A stretch of DNA of 64,000 bases, from NCBI RefSeq assembly GCF_014195445.1, contig NZ_JACIBT010000004.1, forward strand, positions 1 through 64,000, in the 5' to 3' direction. This DNA is from Garicola koreensis (GTDB taxonomy: Bacteria; Actinomycetota; Actinomycetes; Actinomycetales; Micrococcaceae). This document shows, piece by piece, positions 1 to 8,806 of the stretch. Made by a program: the position numbers and the translations under genes. The notes beneath the pieces were generated by a model that made no database searches, was not told the origin of the DNA, and saw only the letters and a program-made list of their open reading frames with translations. Every line of letters begins with the position of its first letter. Positions within the stretch are counted from its first letter, which is position 1.

Positions 1-1
1 C

Positions 2-226
2 TGGGGCGCACTGGCGGGGATGGTCTCCGGGGCGGCGACTGTCTTCATCTGGAGCTCCTACGGCCCCGAGATCTTCGGCCAGAGCCTGTACGAGATCGTG
101 CCGGGCTTCCTGATCAACGTGGTGGTGGCCGTGGTGGTCAGCAAGCTGACTTACCAGCACAACCCGGAGCTCGAAAGCGAGTTCGATCATGCAGTTGGGC
201 TGGCCACAGCCAAAGAGCGAGTCTGA
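2..226 (+). CDS. putP: Sodium/proline symporter (PutP-like), C-terminal fragment
   Basis: Partial gene whose 5' part lies outside the window; the frame is open from base 2 to TGA at 224-226. The visible ~74 residues hold a last hydrophobic helix with the motif LYEIVPGF followed by a charged cytoplasmic tail, as at the end of the sodium:solute symporter family member PutP, which imports proline with Na+ through the inner membrane. Convergent with the prolyl oligopeptidase gene that ends 18 bases later; proline uptake beside a proline-specific peptidase is a sensible pairing but may be chance. Substrate assignment rests on the tail alone. Confidence 0.7.
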   Translation, partial: WGALAGMVSGAATVFIWSSYGPEIFGQSLYEIVPGFLINVVVAVVVSKLTYQHNPELESEFDHAVGLATAKERV

Positions 227-244
227 CCTCGCAGAGGACCCTGA

Positions 245-2410
245 TCAGCGCCGCAGCCTTATCCACAGGTACCGGTAGATGAGAGCGTTCATCGTAGCCT
301 GCTGATCAGGGTTGGCTGCCCCACCGTGGCCGCCCTGGGTGTTCTCCCAGTACGTCACATCAGCTCCCACCGCCTCCAGCGCCGCCGTCATCTTCCGCGC
401 ATGCCCGGGGTGGACGCGGTCATCTTTGGTGCTGGTGGTCAGCAGCACCGGTGGGTACTGAGCATCGGCGCTGAGCAGGTGGTACGGGGAGAACTTCTGG
501 ATGAACTCCCAGTCGGCGGTCTCCGGATCACCATACTCAGCCCGCCAGCTGGCTCCGGCCAACAGCTGCGCGTAGCGCTTCATGTCCAGCAGGGGGACCT
601 GGATGACCACGGCTCCGAACAGCTCTGGGTATCGGGTGAGCATGTTGCCGGTCAGCAGCCCGCCGTTTGACCCTCCGCGGCAGGCCAGCTGTCCCACTGT
701 GGTGACTCCGGTTGAGACCAGGTCGCGGGCGACGGCGGCAAAGTCTTCAAAGGACTTGTGTCTATGCTGCTGCAGCGCCGCCCGGTGCCAGCTGGGGCCG
801 TACTCTCCGCCGCCGCGAATATTGGCCAGGGCGAAGACGCCGCCAGCCTCCAACCATGCTTTGCCTGTTAATGACAGGTAACTCGGCGTCTGCGATATCT
901 CGAAGCCGCCGTAGCCGTAGAGAATGGTGGGGCTCGTTTGTTCTCCTGCGATAGATTCGCGCGGCGGGCCCTCGGTGGCTGCCTGCACGGCTTCGGCCGG
1001 GCCCACCAAAAAGTACGGAACGCGGGTGCCATCCTCGCTGGTGGTGAAGCGTTGGACCGTCGCCAGCCCGTCGGCTTCGAACCGCTCGGGGGCCTGTTTG
1101 ACCACTTCGACGGTCTCCACCTCGCCATGAAGCAGCGGAGCGAGTGAGCCCAGGTACCTGGTGGTCGGGACCAGGAAGTCGTTGGCGGTGATCCAGACGT
1201 CGTCACTCTGGCGAGAGTCGTAGGCGCCGACTGCCAGCGAACCGGTGATATCGGCCAGCACCCGGCGGGACCTCCACCGGCCGCCGTCGCGCCAGTGCGC
1301 CTCCACATGCTCCACCACGTCCTCCATGATGGTCAGTGTGAAGATGTTCTTGGTGGCGCTGATGCCCTGCAGCGAGGTGGACTCGGTGGGGGTGAACAGC
1401 GCGGTGAGCTCTGCGGCACCGGTGAGGAACTGCTCAGCCTGCGCCACCCACAGGCTTCCGCCGACCACCCGAGTTCCGGCGACGACGGTGTCGGTGCGCG
1501 GTGAGAAGAAGATCAGGTCACGGTGGAACCCCACTGCCACGTCGGTGGGCACCTCGATGCGCCGCAGGGTGGGCTCGTCTGCCTGGTCATAGTCGATGAG
1601 GTAGGTTTCGGCGTCGTAGAAGCCTAGGACGCGCTGGCCGATGTGGCGTTCGTAGCCGGGTGTGGAGTCATAGGCGGCTGCGGCGACCAGATCGTCCTCG
1701 GTGACCGAGATGATCGGCTCAGCATCGGCCAGTGCCGTGCCTCGGCGCCACCTGCGCGCCACACGCGGATAGCCCGCGCTGGTCACCGCCGTCGGCTGAT
1801 CATCAGTGGGCTGGTCAGTAGTGGGCTGGTCCGTGGAGAGGTACACCGTGTTCACGTCGATCCAGCTGAGGCTTCCCTTGCCCTGGGGCCGGTAGAAGCC
1901 GCCGTCCTCGGAGGAGATGAACTGGCCGCTCAGCAGGTCGAACTCCCGGGTCACATCGGCGTCACTTCCTCCTGGAGAGAGGTCAAGCAGCGCACGGCTG
2001 AAGCCTGGGACGTCGTCGTCGGTCTGTTCGGGGCGCAGCAGCGAAGCGCCGTGCCACACCCAGGTGGTGCCCTCTTCGGCAGAGAGCGCATCCAGATCCA
2101 GCAGCGTCTGCCACTGCGGCTCCTGGCTCCTGTAGGACTCCAAGGTGGTGCGCCGCCACAGTCCCTGCGGATGCTGGGCATCGGTCCAGAAGTTGTAGAG
2201 CCAGTCGCCGCGCTTGGTGACCCCGGGGATGCGGTCGGAGGCGTCGAGGATGTCGCGCAGCGACTCCTGCAGCGGGCCGAACTGTTCATCCTGCAGCTGG
2301 TGCTCAGCGTGCCGGTTTCTTTCGGCAACCCAGCTCAGGGGCTGTTCGCCGTCGATGTCCTCCAGCCAGAGGAACGGGTCATGGTTCGGGTCGATGAAGC
2401 GCGCAGACAT
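245..2410 (-). CDS. Prolyl oligopeptidase family serine peptidase (S9A)
   Basis: Cytosolic-type S9A peptidase of about 721 residues that would cut short peptides after proline. The N-terminus carries the family signature DPFLWLEDI, a beta-propeller region of repeated strands follows, and the C-terminal alpha/beta hydrolase domain has the nucleophile motif GGSNGGLL and the usual NIRGGGEYG oxyanion-side segment; the late GGHGG supplies the catalytic His. The ATG at 2410 (MSARFIDPNHDP) is preferred over a GTG at 2434 because the family homology begins there. No signal peptide is seen. Exact specificity (prolyl oligopeptidase versus protease II) is not resolved, although the wording of the propeller favours prolyl oligopeptidase. 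Confidence 0.88.
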   Translation of the reverse strand: MSARFIDPNHDPFLWLEDIDGEQPLSWVAERNRHAEHQLQDEQFGPLQESLRDILDASDRIPGVTKRGDWLYNFWTDAQHPQGLWRRTTLESYRSQEPQWQTLLDLDALSAEEGTTWVWHGASLLRPEQTDDDVPGFSRALLDLSPGGSDADVTREFDLLSGQFISSEDGGFYRPQGKGSLSWIDVNTVYLSTDQPTTDQPTDDQPTAVTSAGYPRVARRWRRGTALADAEPIISVTEDDLVAAAAYDSTPGYERHIGQRVLGFYDAETYLIDYDQADEPTLRRIEVPTDVAVGFHRDLIFFSPRTDTVVAGTRVVGGSLWVAQAEQFLTGAAELTALFTPTESTSLQGISATKNIFTLTIMEDVVEHVEAHWRDGGRWRSRRVLADITGSLAVGAYDSRQSDDVWITANDFLVPTTRYLGSLAPLLHGEVETVEVVKQAPERFEADGLATVQRFTTSEDGTRVPYFLVGPAEAVQAATEGPPRESIAGEQTSPTILYGYGGFEISQTPSYLSLTGKAWLEAGGVFALANIRGGGEYGPSWHRAALQQHRHKSFEDFAAVARDLVSTGVTTVGQLACRGGSNGGLLTGNMLTRYPELFGAVVIQVPLLDMKRYAQLLAGASWRAEYGDPETADWEFIQKFSPYHLLSADAQYPPVLLTTSTKDDRVHPGHARKMTAALEAVGADVTYWENTQGGHGGAANPDQQATMNALIYRYLWIRLRR

Positions 2411-2462
2411 GGCCGCCAGTCTACGGCCCTGCACGCATCGTGGTGAGGAACGTGCCGTGCGC

Positions 2463-4385
2463 CTATTCGACCTGCTTCAGCGCCCGCCGCCGGTGTTCCA
2501 ACTCCATCAGCTCAGCATTGACCTGACGGTACTCTTCGGTGGTCTGGGTCGGGTCCATCCGCTGCAGACGGCCCAGCAGGTTGGCCTTCTCATGTTGGAT
2601 CTTCAGCTCCACCAACCGGTTGAGAATCTCCTGGCAGTAGCGGTCCAGGTGTTCTTCGGTCTTCGCCGGCAGGTTGGTGACGGCCAGCTCCGAGACCAGT
2701 GCTCGCAGCGGTTCCGGCACTTCCTGGCGCACCGTCTCCACCCAGGTGCGCGGGTCAGTGGCGTTGGCGGCGGCGATGCGGATTCCGTCATGCAGCGCCT
2801 GATGGGCGGCTGCGGTGAAGCGGACGCTGAAGATCTCTTCCCACTGCTCCGCGGTCAGCCGTGTGGGGTGCTGCAGGATGACCTCCAGCGCCTGCCGTTC
2901 CATCATCACCGCCGGGTCGCCGGTGTTCGGGCGCTGAAAGCCGTGGGATGCCGGTGCCCCTGGGCGCTGACTCTGCTGCCCGTCTCCGTGGCGAGCGCGG
3001 TCCGGACCGTCCTGCCGACGTGAGGCAGAGCTGCGTTGGTCAGAGCCGCGCGGGGAGGCGGTGCGTGCGGCGTTCCGCACCGCTGATTCGACCTCGTGGA
3101 CTTCAGCTCCCAACCAGCCGGCCAGCTCGCGGGCATAGGCCGCCCGCAGCGAGGGGTCGCGGATTGCCGCCACGATCGGTGCGGCAGCCCGCATCGCCCC
3201 TACTCGGCCGTCGACCGTTGCTAAGTCCCATTCGCGCAGCCTGCGGCGCAGCACAAACTCCACCAAGGGTGTTTTGGACTCGATGACGGACCGGACCGCT
3301 TCATCACCGCGGTGCTGGCGCACATCGCAGGGGTCCATGCCATCGGGCCCCACGGCGATGAAAGTCTGTGCGTTGAACTGGTGGGCCTCGTTGAACGCCT
3401 TCACTGCCGCCTGCTGGCCCGCCTCGTCGCCGTCGAAGGTGAAGATCACCTCCGCGGGGGTGCCGTCGTCGGAGAGCAGCCGCCGGGCGATTTTGATGTG
3501 GCCCTCGCCGAACGCTGTGCCGCAGGTGGCTACCGCGGTCTCCACTCCTGCGATGTGGCAGGCCATCACGTCGGTGTAGCCCTCCACCACCACCAGTTGA
3601 CGGCGTTTGGCGATATGGCGCTTGGCACTCTCGATGCCGTAGAGCACCTGAGACTTCTTATAGATCGGGGTCTCCGGTGAATTGAGGTACTTGGGCCCCT
3701 GGTCCTCCTCGTAGAGTCGGCGGCCCCCGAATCCCACAGTGCTGCCGGTCATGTCTCGGATGGGCCACATCAGCCTGCCCCGGAAACGGTCATAGAGGCC
3801 GCGGCGACCCTCGGAGAACAGTCCGGTCACCTTCAGCTCGTCGTCGCGGAATCCCCTGTTGCGCAGGTGGGCCAGCAGGTTGTTCCAGCCCTGGGGTGCG
3901 TAGCCGACGCCGAACTGCTCAGCGTGCTCACGGGAGAAGCCGCGCCCGGTGAGCATGTCCCGTCCGATCTGGGCTTCGGAGGACTGCAGCGCGCGCTGGA
4001 AGAATTCGTCAGCGACCTTGTGGGCGTCCAGCAGCCGCTGGCGGCGGGAGGCTTCCTGCTTGTCCGGTCCGGAGCCGCCGTCCTCGTAGCGCAGCTCGAT
4101 GCCGTACTTCTGGGCCAGCCGCTCCACAGTCTCCTGGAAGGTGGTGTGCTCCATCGCCTGCAGGAACGCGATCACATCGCCGGACTCTTCGCAGCCGAAG
4201 CAGTGATAGCTGCCCACATGCGGACGGATGTGGAAGCTCGGGGTGCGCTCGTCGTGGAACGGGCACAGCCCCTTATAGGAGCCGATGCCGGCCTTCTTCA
4301 GCGTCACATACTGTTCGACGACCTCACGCAGGTCAGCACGCTCCCGCACCGCATCGATATCCTCGCGTCTGATCAGGCCTGCCAT
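2463..4385 (-). CDS. dnaG: DNA primase DnaG
   Basis: Primase that lays RNA primers for replication, 640 residues, the usual bacterial length. The N-terminal CHC2 zinc finger is visible (CPFHDERTPSFH then YHCFGC, residues ~40-65), followed by the DnaG core with GGRRL, the Toprim metal motifs VVEGYTDV and TFDGDEAG, and a helical C-terminal helicase-binding region after a low-complexity Ser/Arg/Gln linker (~residues 435-485). Start ATG gives MAGLIRREDID, matching the family. First gene of a leftward housekeeping stretch with dgt and dusB, an order common in actinobacteria, here interrupted by the opposite-strand ybaK-like gene. Confidence 0.97.
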   Translation of the reverse strand: MAGLIRREDIDAVRERADLREVVEQYVTLKKAGIGSYKGLCPFHDERTPSFHIRPHVGSYHCFGCEESGDVIAFLQAMEHTTFQETVERLAQKYGIELRYEDGGSGPDKQEASRRQRLLDAHKVADEFFQRALQSSEAQIGRDMLTGRGFSREHAEQFGVGYAPQGWNNLLAHLRNRGFRDDELKVTGLFSEGRRGLYDRFRGRLMWPIRDMTGSTVGFGGRRLYEEDQGPKYLNSPETPIYKKSQVLYGIESAKRHIAKRRQLVVVEGYTDVMACHIAGVETAVATCGTAFGEGHIKIARRLLSDDGTPAEVIFTFDGDEAGQQAAVKAFNEAHQFNAQTFIAVGPDGMDPCDVRQHRGDEAVRSVIESKTPLVEFVLRRRLREWDLATVDGRVGAMRAAAPIVAAIRDPSLRAAYARELAGWLGAEVHEVESAVRNAARTASPRGSDQRSSASRRQDGPDRARHGDGQQSQRPGAPASHGFQRPNTGDPAVMMERQALEVILQHPTRLTAEQWEEIFSVRFTAAAHQALHDGIRIAAANATDPRTWVETVRQEVPEPLRALVSELAVTNLPAKTEEHLDRYCQEILNRLVELKIQHEKANLLGRLQRMDPTQTTEEYRQVNAELMELEHRRRALKQVE

Positions 4386-4480
4386 ACCCCCAATCTACCC
4401 CCGCAGCGGCGACTCAGCCTCCCTGGGGAAAACTGTCCGCTCCCACCCCGCCGGCCTGCTGCCTCGGTAGGCTGGGACCC

Positions 4481-4978
4481 ATGAGTGAGATGACCGGACG
4501 CCAGCGCGTGGCCGCCGATGCCGAAGCCCGCGGCGTGAGCATAGAATTCGCCCCACGCGGTCAGGCGTCATCGTTGGAAGAGGCAGCAGCAAACCTGGGG
4601 ATCGAACCCAGAGATATCGTCAAGACCCTGGTGGCCAAGGCCAAACTGACCCAGACGGCGACCGAGCACAGCTACGTCATCGCCCTCATCCCGGGGGATA
4701 AGCAGGTCGATTGGGCCAAGCTGCGCAAGCTGGCCGGGATGAAGAAGCTCTCCATGGCCTCCCCCGACGACGGCTTTGCAGCCACCGGCTACTACCCCGG
4801 GACGATCACCCCCTTCGGCGCAGCTGCCGACGACGGCGCCCAGTGGCCGATATACGCTGATGAGTCCATCACCGGCCGGATCTCCATGGGCGCCGGAGAG
4901 CCCGATCTGAGTCTCTTCGTCGACGCCGGCGAGCTCGTGAGCGCCTACGGAATCATCACCGGCGATATCAGCAAGTAA
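4481..4978 (+). CDS. ybaK: YbaK/EbsC family aminoacyl-tRNA deacylase
   Basis: 165-residue single-domain protein of the YbaK/ProX/EbsC editing family. Members hydrolyse mischarged tRNAs in trans, typically Cys-tRNA(Pro). The family pattern is visible: an early segment with a conserved LGIEPRDIVKTLVAK, the central GDKQVDWAKLRKL, and the GY(Y)PGTITPFG stretch that forms the substrate pocket. It stands alone on the plus strand between dnaG and dgt, with divergent spacing of about 95 bases to dnaG. The aminoacyl specificity cannot be read from sequence alone. Confidence 0.88.
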   Translation: MSEMTGRQRVAADAEARGVSIEFAPRGQASSLEEAAANLGIEPRDIVKTLVAKAKLTQTATEHSYVIALIPGDKQVDWAKLRKLAGMKKLSMASPDDGFAATGYYPGTITPFGAAADDGAQWPIYADESITGRISMGAGEPDLSLFVDAGELVSAYGIITGDISK

Positions 4979-5035
4979 GCTGGCCGGCCCCCTCCAGCAA
5001 TGCCTACGACCTCTCGGACTGGTGGAAGCAGCTGC

Positions 5036-6358
5036 TCAGGCGAAGAGCCGGTTGGTGACCGGCTGTCCCTTCACCAGAGTGGCGTACCACTCCAAACATG
5101 CGCCGTCGGTCATCGAGGCGATCTGGTCCACGATGGCCCGCTGGCGCCCAGCGTCGTCGTCGGCGATGCGGTAGTCGGCTTGGAACTGCGGGTCCAGGAA
5201 GCGGTCTCCAGTGTCCATAAGCAGAGCGTGCAGTCCACTGATCACCTCCCGCTGCCTGGTGTAGACCGGCATCTGCTCCCGGGAGGCCATGATGTAGTTG
5301 GCGGCGATCCCCTTCATCACGCAGATCTCTTCAAAGGTGTCAGTGGGGACCACCAGGTCTGCCTCGTGGCGCACCAGCGGGTGGTCGCCGTGGGCCCGGC
5401 GCGTGGCGGCGTAGATGGCTGAGCAGAATCGGCCGATGAGTTCGCTGGTCATGTTCTTCAGCCCGGCCAGCGCCCGGCGGGAGCTGTCGGACTCCAGCAT
5501 CCAGCTGTCGCTGGCCTCCAGACGACTTAGAGCGGCTTCGATGCGGCCCGGATCCGATTCCGGCAGATACCATTCCTGGGTGGTCTGCACGACCCGGGCG
5601 CGCTGCACCTCGTCGTTGAGGAACTTCAGCTGAAACCGACCGTTGACGATGCCGTCCTCCACATCGTGGACGGAGTAGGCGATGTCGTCGGCAGCGTCCA
5701 TCACCTGGGCCTCCATGGGCTGGCGACGGCCTACGGTGCCGCGGCGCAGCCAGTCGAAGACCTCCATATCGTCCTGGTAGACGCCGAACTTCGGGCTGAG
5801 CGTCCCATCAGGCTTCAGCTGCGCTTCCTCAGCTCTCCACGGGTACTTCACCGCCGCGTCCAGTGAGGCGCGGGTGAGGTTCAGCCCGGCCGAGCGGCCA
5901 TCGGGGTGGAAACGCTTGGACTCCAACCGGGTGAGAATGCGCAGGGTCTGGGCGTTGCCCTCGAAGCCGCCGATCTCGGAAGACAGCTCATTGAGCACAC
6001 TTTCGCCGTTGTGGCCGAAGGGCGGGTGACCCAGGTCATGGGAGAGGCAGGCACCGTCGACGACGTCGGGGTCACAGCCCAGCAGCCGACCCAGTTCGCG
6101 CCCCACCTGTGCGACCTCCAGGGAATGCGTCAGGCGGGTGCGGGAGAAGTCATCCATGTCCGGGGAGACGACCTGAGTCTTTGCCCCGAGTCTGCGCAGC
6201 GACGAGGAGTGCAGCAGCCTGGCCCGGTCACGTTCGAAGCTGGAGCGGTAGACCGACTTGCCGTGCTCCGGCACCCAGCGGTCCTCATCAGCTTCGGTGT
6301 AACCAGGCGCCAGGGCGGCGTACTGCCCCTCAAGACGCTCTACATTGCGCACGCTCAT
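5036..6358 (-). CDS. dgt: Deoxyguanosinetriphosphate triphosphohydrolase-like protein (dNTPase)
   Basis: HD-domain dNTP triphosphohydrolase of about 440 residues, expected to cut dNTPs to nucleoside and tripolyphosphate and so shape the dNTP pool. The metal-binding histidine-aspartate signature is clear (RLTHSLEVAQVGRELGR, CLSHDLGHPPFGHNGE, and later VMDAADDIAYSVHDVEDG). The start at ATG 6358 (MSVRNVERLEG) is chosen over a GTG at 6379; neither has a strong Shine-Dalgarno. Lies 75 bases downstream of dusB in the same direction, probably co-transcribed. Actinobacterial members are usually annotated as dGTPase-like because their nucleotide preference is not fixed. Confidence 0.93.
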   Translation of the reverse strand: MSVRNVERLEGQYAALAPGYTEADEDRWVPEHGKSVYRSSFERDRARLLHSSSLRRLGAKTQVVSPDMDDFSRTRLTHSLEVAQVGRELGRLLGCDPDVVDGACLSHDLGHPPFGHNGESVLNELSSEIGGFEGNAQTLRILTRLESKRFHPDGRSAGLNLTRASLDAAVKYPWRAEEAQLKPDGTLSPKFGVYQDDMEVFDWLRRGTVGRRQPMEAQVMDAADDIAYSVHDVEDGIVNGRFQLKFLNDEVQRARVVQTTQEWYLPESDPGRIEAALSRLEASDSWMLESDSSRRALAGLKNMTSELIGRFCSAIYAATRRAHGDHPLVRHEADLVVPTDTFEEICVMKGIAANYIMASREQMPVYTRQREVISGLHALLMDTGDRFLDPQFQADYRIADDDAGRQRAIVDQIASMTDGACLEWYATLVKGQPVTNRLFA

Positions 6359-6453
6359 AGTGCTCACTCTATCGGGCACACGTCCCCGGCCGATTCCCGC
6401 TTCCCTACGTTATTTCGCGGGGACGCGCGGATACCGGTGGGAACAAGCGCGCA

Positions 6454-7644
6454 TCAGCCGCCGGAGGTGTCGACCTCGGCGGCCTGGATCATCTCACGCT
6501 GCTGCGCGTTCAGCTCCTGGGAGGCCAGCCAGTCCTGGGGCAGGTGCACCTTCTTCGCTGATCCGGCCCGACCACGCGGGCCCTCGGCGGGCTCACCGGG
6601 GTAGCCGATGCTCTGGTCCAGTTCGCCCAACAGGTCCTGCAGCTGAGCCATGGTCTCCACGGTGACCAGCTGGGAGCGCAGCGACCCTCCGATGGGGTAA
6701 CCCTTGAAGTACCAGGCCACATGCTTGCGGATGTCCTGCATCGCCTTGCGTTCGTCGCCGTCGAAATAGGGGATCAGCATTTCGGCGTGCCGCAGCAGCG
6801 TGCTGATCACCATCGGCAGATCGGGCCGGTACCGCTCGTCCCGTCCTTCGAAGGCGGCCTGCAGGTCACCGAAGAGCCACGGCCTGCCCTGGCACCCACG
6901 CCCGACGACGACGCCGTCGACCCCGGTGCGCTCCACCATGTCCAGGGCATCCTCAGCAGACCAGATATCGCCGTTGCCGAGCACCGGGATGTCCGGCAGC
7001 GAATCGCGCAGCCGTTTGATGGAGTCCCAGTCGGCCGTGCCGGAGTAGTGCTGCCTGGCGGTGCGACCGTGCAGGGCCACAGCAGCCACGCCGGCGTCGC
7101 GGGCGACCCGGCCCGCCTCCACATAGGTCAGGTGGTCCTCGTCCACTCCCCTGCGCATCTTCACCGTCACCGGGATGTTCGCCTTGGAGGCTTCACGCAC
7201 CGTGGTGGCGACAATCGACTCGAACAGCCGAATCTTCCAGGGCAGCGCCGCTCCGCCTCCCTTGCGGGTGACTTTGGGCACCGGGCAGCCGAAGTTCAGG
7301 TCGATGTGGTCGCAGCGGTCCTCCTCCACCAGCATGCGCACCGCATGGCCGGTGGTCACCGGGTCCACGGAGTACAGCTGCACGGAGCGCGGCACTTCAT
7401 CGGGCTCATGCTTGATGATGCGCAGCGACTCCGGCCGGCGCTCCACCAGGGCACGTGCGGTGACCATCTCATTGACGTAGAGCCCGCCGCCGTACTCGCG
7501 GCAGAGCCTGCGGAAGGCGGTATTGGTGATTCCCGCCATGGGCGCCAGCACCACCGGGGTGTCCACAGTGATCGGTCCCAGCTGCAGGGCAGGCAGCAAC
7601 GCCTGGGCAGCACTGGCTGCGGGGCGGTCGAGAATGTCAGTCAC
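6454..7644 (-). CDS. dusB: tRNA-dihydrouridine synthase DusB
   Basis: FMN-dependent enzyme that reduces uridines in the tRNA D-loop, 396 residues. The TIM-barrel shows the family motifs APMAGITN near the N-terminus, DLNFGCPVPKVTRKGGGAAL with the catalytic cysteine, VTVKMRRG, ALHGRTARQHYSGTADW and the FMN phosphate site VLGNGDI ... GVDGVVVGRGCQGRPWLF. A GTG start at 7644 (MTDILDRPAAS) is taken; no better start lies downstream before the first core strand. Part of the glyS-GNAT-dusB-dgt leftward series, but separated from the GNAT gene by a strong hairpin. Confidence 0.95.
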   Translation of the reverse strand: MTDILDRPAASAAQALLPALQLGPITVDTPVVLAPMAGITNTAFRRLCREYGGGLYVNEMVTARALVERRPESLRIIKHEPDEVPRSVQLYSVDPVTTGHAVRMLVEEDRCDHIDLNFGCPVPKVTRKGGGAALPWKIRLFESIVATTVREASKANIPVTVKMRRGVDEDHLTYVEAGRVARDAGVAAVALHGRTARQHYSGTADWDSIKRLRDSLPDIPVLGNGDIWSAEDALDMVERTGVDGVVVGRGCQGRPWLFGDLQAAFEGRDERYRPDLPMVISTLLRHAEMLIPYFDGDERKAMQDIRKHVAWYFKGYPIGGSLRSQLVTVETMAQLQDLLGELDQSIGYPGEPAEGPRGRAGSAKKVHLPQDWLASQELNAQQREMIQAAEVDTSGG

Positions 7645-7694
7645 AGCTCTATTATCCGTCTCTGGTCAAGTCAGCGCAGACCTGGTCACGTTAT

Positions 7695-7752
7695 CGTAGG
7701 GGTTCTGTCTCTGCGCATCCCTAGAGGTCTACGATCAGGCAGAAGCCCTACG
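7695..7752 (-). terminator. Hairpin between the GNAT gene and dusB
   Basis: Inverted repeat of CGTAGGGGTTCTG (7695-7707) with CAGAAGCCCTACG (7740-7752), 12 of 13 positions pairing, loop of 32 bases. It follows the GNAT stop by about 20 bases and precedes dusB. There is no clear U-tract, so it could be a factor-independent terminator of the GC-rich type or an mRNA processing/stability stem. Confidence 0.45.
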
Positions 7753-7772
7753 AAGAACGGTGCGGAAGGGGC

Positions 7773-8732
7773 TCAGCCGACGTCGCGGGCGTAGATCAGG
7801 GCTTCGAAGTTGATCTCTGCGTGGTCGCCGGCGGCCAGCTCCACGGCGACGGCCCTCAGCGGCACCATCGCGTCGTCGACCTCCAAGGAGACCGGGTGCC
7901 GGGCCGCCACCAGGGCCAGCAGCTGACGGATGGCGGCATCGGCCTGCTCCTGGGTCAGCTTCGGTTCCCATCCCAGCAGCACATCGGCCGGCTCATCGGT
8001 GCGCTCGCCGGTGTAGCTGATGGCGAAGGCCAGGATGGGGCTGTCGGTCGTCGAGTCGGAGTCGTCTCGGCGCAGCACCACGGCACCGGTGGCACCAGCC
8101 TCCGGGCTGAGCAGCATGCGCTGGGCACGTCCGATGGTCATCTCGGCCGGGTCCCATTCGTGGACGTCGTTGTAGAAGTCTGCGACCACACGCGTCAGCT
8201 CCACCGATCCGGTGGCCAGTTCGTCCAGGTCGATGGGGAGGTTCTCCACATCGGGCACCGGCAGGGCACCGGGCTGGACGACCACCTGGCGGGAGTGCTG
8301 GACCTTGTGGAAGCCGCTGTCCTTCAGGAAGCTCTGGGCAGCCGACCCTTTGCCGCAGCGGGCCTTCAGCGACTGCACGTCGCAGTTGGGGACCTCAGCC
8401 TCCAGGATCTGCAGCAGCTGGGAGGCGACCCGCTTACGCCGGTGCTCGGGGGCCACTTCGATGTAGAGCGAGAGCCGGTCCGGGTGCAGGGAGGAGCGGA
8501 AGATGGTGGCCGCCGCCACCGGAACACCGTTGGCCTCCGCCACAATGCACCGTGCCCACGGGTCGTTCGACGAGGGGCGCAGCAGCCCCCGGTCATAGTG
8601 ATGCATGGGGCTCTCCGGGTCGCCCCAGATTTCAAGAAGCTTCAGGTCATCGCCATCAGCCCAGGGGCGGACAGTGAGTCCGGAGTCCAGGGTGAGTGTG
8701 GGGGTACCGTTGTTATCGGCAGAGTCAAGCAC
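7773..8732 (-). CDS. GNAT family N-acetyltransferase
   Basis: About 320 residues with one clear GNAT fold: beta strands ending in RLSLYIEVAPEHRRKRVASQLL, which is the acetyl-CoA binding motif A (R-x-x-R-V/G-S-Q-L-L), then a second half of unrecognised sequence that may be a degenerate second GNAT domain. The substrate is unknown. No ATG is well placed; a GTG at 8732 (VLDSADNNG) is the best start, and the frame stays open to a TTG at 8768. It lies between glyS and dusB on the same strand, 38 or more bases after glyS. Confidence 0.7.
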   Translation of the reverse strand: MLDSADNNGTPTLTLDSGLTVRPWADGDDLKLLEIWGDPESPMHHYDRGLLRPSSNDPWARCIVAEANGVPVAAATIFRSSLHPDRLSLYIEVAPEHRRKRVASQLLQILEAEVPNCDVQSLKARCGKGSAAQSFLKDSGFHKVQHSRQVVVQPGALPVPDVENLPIDLDELATGSVELTRVVADFYNDVHEWDPAEMTIGRAQRMLLSPEAGATGAVVLRRDDSDSTTDSPILAFAISYTGERTDEPADVLLGWEPKLTQEQADAAIRQLLALVAARHPVSLEVDDAMVPLRAVAVELAAGDHAEINFEALIYARDVG

Positions 8733-8806
8733 CTGCGCGAGTCTAGACCCGAACCTGACGTTCCGCAAAGCCCCTGGTGCCGGGCGGTGTGCCCGGTCAC
8801 ACCTGG